Positions 15,189 through 22,000 of a stretch of DNA of 44,039 nt are shown piece by piece. This DNA comes from an uncultured Prevotella sp. (GTDB taxonomy: Bacteria; Bacteroidota; Bacteroidia; Bacteroidales; Bacteroidaceae), in contig CALFIY010000062.1 of assembly GCA_937877595.1 (NCBI GenBank), forward strand, positions 1-44,039, given 5' to 3'. The notes beneath the pieces were generated by a model. That model saw nothing but the letters and a program-made list of their open reading frames with translations, did no database searches and was not told where the DNA came from. Within the stretch, counting starts at the first letter, position 1, and each line of letters opens with the position of its first letter. Position numbers and translations under genes: made by a program.

Positions 15189-15992
15189 CTACGTCAGTTC
15201 GTAAGGCCCCATAGGCACGCTTCGCTTAAGCACTTCCAACTGGAAGTCGGCTCCAGCCACGATGCCGTAGTCGCGCAGCAGTCCCTCTACGGTCTTGCGC
15301 GCCAGTTCGGGGTGATTGTTCTCTTCACTCAGATGGCACAGCCAGACATAGCGCAGCGCCTCCGTGACATTTTCCACAAGAGCCAGCGCACAGTCGCGGT
15401 TGCTCAGATGACCCGTAGGCGACAGAATACGATCCTTAAGGAATTGCGGATAGGGCCCGTTCTGCACCATTTCGGTGTCATGGTTTGCCTCTATCACCAG
15501 ATAGTTGGCGCGCGAAATGTAGCGTTTCATCTCGTCGGTGACATGTCCTGCATCGGTAATGATTACAAACGTGACATTCTCTGCCACTATCTCATAGCCG
15601 ACATTGTCGCTGCTGTCGTGGGGAACTCCAAACGGCGTTACGGTGAAATCACCTATCTGCATCGTAACACCCTTCTGGATGTCGCAGGCAAGTTTGCCCT
15701 GTATCTTGTGCTGCACGCAGTAGTTTCTGCCGATGCCGACGTGCACTTCGTGGGTGGCATAGACGGGCAACTGGAAGTCATGGCTTAGCGACCCGACAGA
15801 CTTAATGTGGTCAGCATGGTCGTGGGTAATCAAAATATGATGCACCTGCGACAAACTAAGGCCAAAGTCCTTGAAATCCTTCTTCAGACCGCGCAATCCT
15901 ACTCCTGTATCTATCAATAGTCCATCCGTCGGTGTCGTGAGAAGATAGCAATTACCGCTACTGCCACTGCCAAAGGATATAAATTTCAGCAT
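15189..15992 (-). CDS. MBL-fold metallo-hydrolase (YycJ/WalJ-like)
   Basis: The 267-residue protein begins MLKFISFGSGSSGNCYLL, the typical opening of this single-domain metallo-beta-lactamase-fold subfamily, and has the metal-binding motif HDHADH at 57-62 plus later metal-ligand regions (GVPHDSSDN, TDAGHV, HLSN). Members of this subfamily have exonuclease or cell-wall-linked roles in other phyla; the substrate here is unknown. The frame runs to 16004, but the ATG at 15992 fits the family and the upstream promoter. It is probably the first gene of the Bat transcript, since moxR begins 32 bases later. Confidence 0.88.
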   Translation of the reverse strand: MLKFISFGSGSSGNCYLLTTPTDGLLIDTGVGLRGLKKDFKDFGLSLSQVHHILITHDHADHIKSVGSLSHDFQLPVYATHEVHVGIGRNYCVQHKIQGKLACDIQKGVTMQIGDFTVTPFGVPHDSSDNVGYEIVAENVTFVIITDAGHVTDEMKRYISRANYLVIEANHDTEMVQNGPYPQFLKDRILSPTGHLSNRDCALALVENVTEALRYVWLCHLSEENNHPELARKTVEGLLRDYGIVAGADFQLEVLKRSVPMGPYELT

Positions 15993-16012
15993 TATAATGA
16001 ACAAATTTTGCG

Positions 16013-16020
16013 CAAAAGTA
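16013..16020 (-). promoter_or_regulatory. -7 element of the MBL/Bat operon
   Basis: On the minus strand this reads TACTTTTG, an exact TAnnTTTG match 20 bases upstream of the MBL-gene ATG. No clear -33 TTTG lies at the right distance. No other convincing promoter was seen between here and the end of the Bat block, so this may drive all eight genes. Confidence 0.5.
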
Positions 16021-16062
16021 CAAAATTATTCGTTATCCATATTCTCTCTTCACCTTTTTTAC

Positions 16063-16070
16063 TATCTTTG
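16063..16070 (+). promoter_or_regulatory. -7 element of the small lipoprotein gene
   Basis: TATCTTTG matches TAnnTTTG 28 bases upstream of the ATG at 16099. The -33 region is not recognisable. It faces away from the MBL-gene promoter. Confidence 0.45.
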
Positions 16071-16098
16071 CATTGCTTTTTTTATAATATTTAAGTTT

Positions 16099-16539
16099 AT
16101 GCGACGCTACGCTTGGATTATTCTTGTCACGCTGCTTTCTGCCTGTGGTTGGTTGGGCGACAGACGACTGAGCGGACCTGAGCGGGCCGCTCTGCAATGG
16201 GCCGAAGAATATTTCAATTTTCAGTTGGAGCGTTCGGCACAGCATGCCACTCCCGAAAGCATGCGCTGGCTGCAGTTTGCAGCATCCAACATAAGCGATG
16301 CCGACATTGACGCGGTGCGAAGCAGCGATTACGCAGTAGAGGTGGAAGCACTGGGCAACGACGCCCCCGAAGCCGACTCTCTCACCGTGGTACGTATAGA
16401 GGTTCGCAACGCATTCTTGCCAAAGGATATCGGCAATGGCGTTGAGGCCGTAAAGCGTGCCACGTTTGCCATTCCCATGAAGAAGCGCGACGGCCGCTGG
16501 ATGGTCCATCTCAGCAGCGTGCCGCGCCCCTTGCCTTAG
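16099..16539 (+). CDS. Hypothetical lipoprotein, 146 aa
   Basis: The product has a lipoprotein signal peptide MRRYAWIILVTLLSAC with the lipid-modified Cys at residue 16. The mature part is an alpha+beta domain with a long first helix (GPERAALQWAEEYFNFQLER) and a closing KKRDGRWMVHLSSVP strand, reminiscent of the NTF2-like/DUF4878 fold, where the last strand reads 'DGKWKV'. This family placement is tentative. It is monocistronic, with its own -7 element. It ends two bases from the stop of the convergent metal ATPase gene. Confidence 0.75.
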   Translation: MRRYAWIILVTLLSACGWLGDRRLSGPERAALQWAEEYFNFQLERSAQHATPESMRWLQFAASNISDADIDAVRSSDYAVEVEALGNDAPEADSLTVVRIEVRNAFLPKDIGNGVEAVKRATFAIPMKKRDGRWMVHLSSVPRPLP

Positions 16540-16541
16540 GC

Positions 16542-18422
16542 TTACGCCTCAGCCTTCAGTGTGCGCATGGCATTTAGCACAGCCAGCACCGTCACTCCCA
16601 CATCGGCAAACACCGCCATCCACATTGTAGCCATTCCCACGGCAGCAAGTATCAGCACAGCCACCTTTACACCAATGGCAAACTCCACATTCTGTCGCGC
16701 TATTGCTATAGTGCGCTTGGATATGCGTATTGCCGTGAGCAGTTTCTGCGGACTGTCGGTCATAAGCACCACGTCGGCTGCCTCTATTGCAGCATCGCTG
16801 CCGAGCGCTCCCATTGCCACACCTATGTCGGCACGTGCCAGTACCGGCGCATCATTTATACCGTCGCCTACAAAGGCAAGCGTCTCCCCCTTTGCGTGCG
16901 ATTCCTCAAGCATTCTCTCAACATGCGCCACCTTGTCTGACGGCAGGAGAGCGGCATGATACTCGTCAATATTCAGTTGACGCGCCACGTCGGAGGCAAC
17001 AGCCTCCTGGTCGCCGGTAAGCATGACACTGCGGTGCACACCCATCTCGCGCAGATTCTCTATAGTGGCCGCGGCATCGCTTTTCACCTTGTCGGCAATG
17101 ACCACATGGCCTGCATACTTGCCGTCTATGCTGACGTGCACCGTAGTGCCTACGTGGTGACAGGCATGCCACTTCGCGCCCTCGGCATCCATCATCCGCT
17201 CGTTGCCCACGCTGACCATATGGCCGTTCACCCTTGCGCGCACACCATGGCCCGCCACTTCCTCTACGTCCGTCACCTCGCAGTCGTCGTGTTCCTTTGG
17301 ATAGGCTTCGAGAAGCGACATGGCGATAGGATGCGTGCTGTAGCGCTCCACATGCGAAGCCAGATGAAGCAGGTGTTCGGTGTCGCACTCCTCGGGATGC
17401 ACTGCTTCCACCTGGAATGTGCCATGTGTCAGTGTGCCGGTCTTGTCGAACACCACAGTGCCAAGGTGCGCCAGCGCGTCCATATACGATGCGCCCTTCA
17501 CGAGCACTCCACTGCGCGAAGCCCCTCCTATACCGCCGAAGAACGACAGCGGCACAGAGATGACCAGTGCACACGGGCACGACACCACAAGGAACGTGAG
17601 GGCGCGGTAGAGCCACGTATGGAATGTCGCGGCGAAGTTGCCCGACAGCAGTGGCGGCAGCACGGCGAGCAGAAGAGCCATCACTACAACTATCGGCGTA
17701 TACACGTGCGCGAAACGCGCTATGAATGTTTCGCTGCGCGATTTCTTCTCGCCAGCCTGCTCCACGAGTTCTATTATTTTCGCCACGGTCGACTGCCCGA
17801 ACGTCTTCGTCACCTTGACAAAAAGCGCTCCCGTCAGGTTGACACATCCTGAGAGCACCTCGTCGCCGGTCTGTATTTCCCTGGGAGCGCTCTCTCCTGT
17901 CAGTGCCACTGTGTTAAGGCTCGACGCACCATCCGTCACAATTCCGTCGAGAGGTATTTTCTCGCCAGGTCGCACCACGATAGTCTCTCCTATGGCCACT
18001 TCCTCTGGCGACACTCTGCTTTCCTCCTTCTGTCGCACCACGTTGGCATAGTCGGGTCTGATTTCCATAAGATGCGATATCGACTTTTTGCTGCGATGTT
18101 CTGCTATATGCTCAAACAGTTCGCCGAGTTCAAACAGCAACATCACGGCTACAGCCTCTGGAAACTGAGGTTCTGCGTCAGGCAGAAATCCTATGAGCAG
18201 TGCGCCCAGCGTGGCTATCGTCATAAGCAGGTTCTCGTCGAACGGCTCCCGCTCGGCTATTCCTTCCGCAGCCTCCATCAGCACTTCGCCTCCTGCCACG
18301 AGATAAGGCACCAGATATACCAGCAGCAACTGCCATGTTGCCAGTTGCGTTGTATGCTCCACCACTACGGCCACGGCAAGCAGTGCTGCAGCCACAACAA
18401 GTCGAATAATGTGATTTTTCAT
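16542..18422 (-). CDS. Heavy-metal P1B-type ATPase, ZntA-like (Zn/Cd/Pb export)
   Basis: The 626-residue pump has all catalytic motifs: TGES (175-178, dephosphorylation), the metal-binding CPC in SCPC (281-284), phosphorylated Asp326 in DKTGT, the His-Pro pair in YSTHPIAM (364-365), and GDGIND (519-524). CPC with an Asp in the last membrane helix (DVGVTVLAVLNAMR near the C-terminus) points to the Zn2+/Cd2+/Pb2+ subgroup (P1B-2) rather than copper. There is no N-terminal heavy-metal-associated domain, so it is a short form. The histidine-rich segment WHACHHVGTTVHV in the N-domain is notable. A perfect palindrome upstream suggests metal-responsive control. Confidence 0.9.
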   Translation of the reverse strand: MKNHIIRLVVAAALLAVAVVVEHTTQLATWQLLLVYLVPYLVAGGEVLMEAAEGIAEREPFDENLLMTIATLGALLIGFLPDAEPQFPEAVAVMLLFELGELFEHIAEHRSKKSISHLMEIRPDYANVVRQKEESRVSPEEVAIGETIVVRPGEKIPLDGIVTDGASSLNTVALTGESAPREIQTGDEVLSGCVNLTGALFVKVTKTFGQSTVAKIIELVEQAGEKKSRSETFIARFAHVYTPIVVVMALLLAVLPPLLSGNFAATFHTWLYRALTFLVVSCPCALVISVPLSFFGGIGGASRSGVLVKGASYMDALAHLGTVVFDKTGTLTHGTFQVEAVHPEECDTEHLLHLASHVERYSTHPIAMSLLEAYPKEHDDCEVTDVEEVAGHGVRARVNGHMVSVGNERMMDAEGAKWHACHHVGTTVHVSIDGKYAGHVVIADKVKSDAAATIENLREMGVHRSVMLTGDQEAVASDVARQLNIDEYHAALLPSDKVAHVERMLEESHAKGETLAFVGDGINDAPVLARADIGVAMGALGSDAAIEAADVVLMTDSPQKLLTAIRISKRTIAIARQNVEFAIGVKVAVLILAAVGMATMWMAVFADVGVTVLAVLNAMRTLKAEA

Positions 18423-18447
18423 TTGCTTCTCTTTTTTTTCTCGTCTG

Positions 18448-18455
18448 CAAAGGTA
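18448..18455 (-). promoter_or_regulatory. -7 element of the metal ATPase gene
   Basis: The minus strand reads TACCTTTG, 25 bases upstream of the ATG at 18422. The place where a -33 TTTG is expected is occupied by the inverted repeat at 18466-18484. Confidence 0.55.
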
Positions 18456-18465
18456 CAGCCAATGT

Positions 18466-18484
18466 TTTGCAACTCGGTTGCAAA
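18466..18484. promoter_or_regulatory. Perfect 8-3-8 palindrome, probable operator of the metal ATPase
   Basis: TTTGCAAC-TCG-GTTGCAAA is a perfect inverted repeat with a 3-base centre. It starts ten bases upstream of the -7 element and covers the -33 region, where a bound repressor would block RNA polymerase. The size and symmetry suit a dimeric metalloregulator (Fur/Zur, ArsR or MerR class); which one is unknown, and no regulator gene lies next to it. Confidence 0.55.
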
Positions 18485-18594
18485 GTGACGCAACGCGAAA
18501 AATTCCTGCACACGACTTGTGGAAATTCCAGGCATGCGTTTCTCGCGCGCGCGCGTTTAAAGAAAAAGGTGTTGTAATCCTGACTCAGATTCCG

Positions 18595-18780
18595 CTAATA
18601 GTTGCTTCCGCGTTTCAGTCCACTAAGATAGCAACACGCACCTGCCAGCACCAGCAGCAGTCCTGTCAGCAGCCACGCGTTGGTGGTGGCGCGGAGCACA
18701 TAGGCCACAGCAAGCACAGCCACTCCAAGCACGATGGCACACAGTCCGGCAACCGACAAAACATGAAAAGAGCCTCTCAT
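18595..18780 (-). CDS. Small two-helix membrane protein, 61 aa
   Basis: The product MRGSFHVLSVAGLCAIVLGV... has two hydrophobic segments (about residues 9-28 and 36-53) and a basic end (KRGSNY). I do not recognise a family. The frame extends to 18846, but the ATG at 18780 is the better start because a -7 element (TAATTTTG) lies 24 bases upstream. It is transcribed toward the metal ATPase gene, with a 172-base gap that holds the ATPase promoter and operator. Confidence 0.55.
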   Translation of the reverse strand: MRGSFHVLSVAGLCAIVLGVAVLAVAYVLRATTNAWLLTGLLLVLAGACCYLSGLKRGSNY

Positions 18781-18803
18781 CAGCAATGTAAAAAATATCC
18801 CTG

Positions 18804-18811
18804 CAAAATTA
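18804..18811 (-). promoter_or_regulatory. -7 element of the 61-aa membrane protein gene
   Basis: The minus strand reads TAATTTTG. The -33 region is weak. It faces away from the small-RNA promoter at 18851-18882. Confidence 0.4.
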
Positions 18812-18850
18812 CTAATAAGGGTATGAAAAGAGGAAAAACTCTTCAAAAAA

Positions 18851-18882
18851 TTTGCATCCGACTTAATAATATACTATATTTG
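18851..18882 (+). promoter_or_regulatory. Strong promoter of the candidate small RNA
   Basis: TTTG at 18851-18854 and TATATTTG at 18875-18882 are 20 bp apart, a near-perfect Bacteroidota promoter. The expected start lies about six bases after the -7 element, at or next to G18888, the first base of a hairpin stem. No reading frame starts before the two hairpins. Confidence 0.65.
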
Positions 18883-18887
18883 CCAAC

Positions 18888-18986
18888 GATAAGTTTTCAG
18901 CCACAAATGGTGGGCTTCACCCACCGATTACAACTTATCATTTTTTTCGAGGTTGGTAGCGTCCTGCACCAACCTCCCTTTTTTTC
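18888..18986 (+). ncRNA. Candidate small RNA of about 100 nt with two hairpins
   Basis: From the predicted start the RNA would fold into hairpin 1: GATAAGTT (18888-18895) paired with AACTTATC (18932-18939), enclosing GGTGGG (18909-18914) paired with CCCACC (18920-18925) around a CUUCA loop. A T7 run (18941-18947) follows. Hairpin 2 pairs GAGGTTGGT (18949-18957) with ACCAACCTC (18968-18976) around a ten-base loop, then T7 at 18979-18985: a classic intrinsic terminator. The downstream pectinase gene has its own promoter, so this is more likely a free RNA than a leader, although a riboswitch or attenuator remains possible. It matches no RNA family that I recognise. Confidence 0.55.
18949..18985 (+). 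terminator. Intrinsic terminator of the small RNA
   Basis: A perfect 9-bp stem (GAGGTTGGT/ACCAACCTC) with a 10-base loop is followed by CC and seven T residues. It separates the small RNA from the GH28 gene. Confidence 0.75.
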
Positions 18987-19005
18987 ACAAAATTCTACAC
19001 GAAAA

Positions 19006-19037
19006 TTGGGTTATCATAAAGTGTTTTCGTATTTTTG
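19006..19037 (+). promoter_or_regulatory. Promoter of the GH28-GH105 gene
   Basis: TATTTTTG at 19030-19037 is an exact -7 match. A TTGG at 19006-19009, 20 bp upstream, is an acceptable -33. The transcript would have a leader of roughly 20 bases before the ATG at 19064. Confidence 0.55.
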
Positions 19038-19063
19038 CACCCAAACACTAAAACTACTACTAC

Positions 19064-22000
19064 ATGAAGCGAATTCTTCAACTGCTCGTGCTGGGTCTTC
19101 TTGTGCCTGTTTTTGCACAGGCAAAGGCATGGGACGAGTCCGAGTATCAGCGAATCCTGCAAAGTATCAAAGCCCCGGAGTTTCCACAGAAAGATTTTAA
19201 TGTCACTAAGTATGGCGCCAAGACGTCAAACACCGCTGCAAAAAATCAGAAAGCCATTCAGAAGGCCATTGACACCTGCGCCAAGAAAGGCGGCGGCCGC
19301 GTGGTGGTGCCTGCAGGCACTTTCCTCACCGCAGCCATCGAACTGAAGTCGGGTGTCAATCTCGTGGTAGAGAAAGACGCTGTATTGCAGTTTGCTTTCG
19401 AGCCGGAACTCTATCCTATAGTAGCCACTCGCTGGGAAGGTCTCGACTGCTGGAATCTCAGTCCTTGCATTTATGCCTTCAAGCAGAAGGATATTGCCAT
19501 CACTGGCGAAGGCACGATAGACGGCGGCGGCACCAACGAGACATGGTGGAAGTGGAACGGCAATCCACACTACGGCTACAAGCCCGGCATGGTGAGCCAG
19601 CGCAACGGCTCGCGCGCCCGTCTGCTGAAATCTGCCGAAGACGGAGTGCCTATGGACGAGCGCCGCTTCAGCAAGGACGACGGTCTGCGCCCACAACTCA
19701 TCGGGCTCAACCAGTGTGAGAATATCCTGATGGAGAATGTCACACTGCTGCGCTCTCCGTTCTGGGTTATCCACCCACTGCTCTGCAAGAATGTCACCGT
19801 GCGCGGCATGAAGATAACCAACGACGGTCCTAATGGCGACGGCTGCGACCCTGAGTCGTGCGACGGCGTGCTGATAGAGAGGTGCTTCTTCAACACGGGC
19901 GACGACTGCATAGCCATAAAGTCGGGACGCAACAACGACGGCCGTCTCTGGAACCGTCCCTCCGAGAATATCATCATTCGCGACTGCGAGATGAAGAACG
20001 GCCACGGCGGAGTGGTCATCGGTTCGGAGATTAGCGGTGGCTGCCGCAATGTGTATGCCGAGAACAACGTTATGGACTCGCCCGAATTGGAGCGCGTCAT
20101 CCGCATCAAGACAAACACATGCCGTGGCGGCATCATAGAGAATATCAATGCGCGTAACATCAAGGTCGGCGTGTGCAAGGAGAGCGTGCTGAAGATAAAT
20201 CTCGACTACGAGCACAACGAGATTTGCTGCCGCGGCTTCCTGCCCACCGTGCGCAACGTCAATATCGAGAACATCACCTGCGAGCGCTCGCAGTATGGCG
20301 TTCAGGTCATAGCCCTCGACTCTGTATGCAATGTCTACGACATCAATGTCAAAAACTGCCGCTTCAATGGCGTCCGCGAAGGCAACAGCATCAAGGGACA
20401 GACGCGCGACATCCATTTCGACCAGTTGTATATCAACGGCTCGATGGCTCTGCAGAAAATGCCCTACAAGCACTATTCCGAATGGCTCACCTATTCCGAG
20501 ATGCAGCGCACGCCGCAATCATACATGCTCGACTTCGCCAAGAAGCCCAAGTGGTCGTATGTGATGGGAATAGAACTGGAAGCAATGCTTGACACTTATC
20601 TGAAGTATGGCGGCGACGCCATACTTCGTTATTGTAAGGAGTATACCGACACCATGATAGGTGACAAGGGCGACATCCGCGGCTACAAGATAGAAGACTA
20701 CAACCTCGACAACATCCGCACAGGCCATTTCGTCACGCGCATGTACCAGCACTGGCCTGAACAGAAGAACCTGCTCGCCATGCAACTTATGATGCGCCAG
20801 TTGCAAGACCAGCCGCGCACCAAGGCCGACCATGTCTTCTGGCACAAGGCCATCTACAGTTACCAGGTGTGGCTCGACGGCATTTTCATGGGACTGCCAT
20901 ACCGTGTGCTGACAGCCCCCATCACCACGGCAGCCAAGGACAAGAAGAAGGGCGCTGTCACTAAAATCTACGACGATGCCGTCGACCAGTTGAAAGTAAC
21001 CTACGAACGCACCCTCGACCATCAGACCGGCCTCAACCGCCATGCCTACGACGAGACACGCAAGGCTTTCTGGGCCAACACGGAGACTGGTCTCTCACAG
21101 CACTGCTGGGGCCGCGCCCAAGGCTGGTACACGATGGCTCTTATAGAAGTGCTTGACGCACTGCCTGCCGACTATGCGCGCCGCGCAGAGGTAATAGACC
21201 TGCTGAAGAAAGACTTTGACGCCATACTGAAATGGCAAGACAAGAAGAGCGGTGTGTGGTATCAGGTGATGGATTCGCCAGGTCGCGAAGGCAACTACCT
21301 TGAGAGCACCTGCTCTGCCATGTTCACATACGCACTGCTGAAAGCCTACCGCAAGGGATACGTCGGAGCCAGATATCGCGATGCCGGTATCCGTGCATAC
21401 CGAGGCATGACAAACAACTTCATCCGCGTCAATGCCGACAAGACCATCTCGCTCACCAACTGCTGTTCGGTGGCTGGTCTCGGCCCTGCGGCCACCGACG
21501 AGGTGCTGGCAGCAATGAAGCAGGTCAACCCTAAAGGCACCGTGAAGGAAAACCGCCGCCGCGACGGCAGTTACCAATACTATCTCAGCGAGCAGATACG
21601 CGACAACGACGCCAAGGGCATAGGCCCGTTCATCTGGGCAAGCCTTGAGATGGAGATGCTGGGATACACTACAGAAAACCTGACAGCCTCGATCAATCGC
21701 GAGGCTGTTCTTTTTCGCAACAACCCCGTCATAACCAGTGCCGACACGCTGTCGTCGCTCAGCGTGGGCAACGGCCACTTCTGCACCACCGTGGACATCA
21801 CCGGCATGCAGACCTTTGTCGACGAATACAAGAACGGCATTCCCCTCAATGCCATGAGCGACTGGGGCTGGCACTCCTTTTTCAACACGCAGCAACTCTC
21901 CCATTCGGAGACTCTCGGCACCACCGACCTCGGCCACGGCCATAAGGAAGTGTATGCCGTGGAATACAAGAAGGGCGGACGCCAGCAGCAGGCAACGAGC

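Noticed and set aside
16526..16552. Bidirectional terminator at the lipoprotein/metal ATPase junction
   Set aside because: AGGC-TTAC-GCCT is only a four-base stem with no T run on either side.
18888..18986. Treating the two hairpins only as the 5' leader of the GH28 gene
   Set aside because: A separate promoter at 19006-19037 and a complete terminator between them make a free RNA the simpler reading, although a leader role cannot be excluded.
19226..20518. Long open frame on the minus strand inside the GH28 module (430 codons)
   Set aside because: It is antisense to a gene with complete motifs. The predicted protein is a His/Ala/Val-rich shadow with no family features. Similar shadows at 21095-22366, 23953-25401 and 30592-31818 have the same cause: GC-rich third codon positions.
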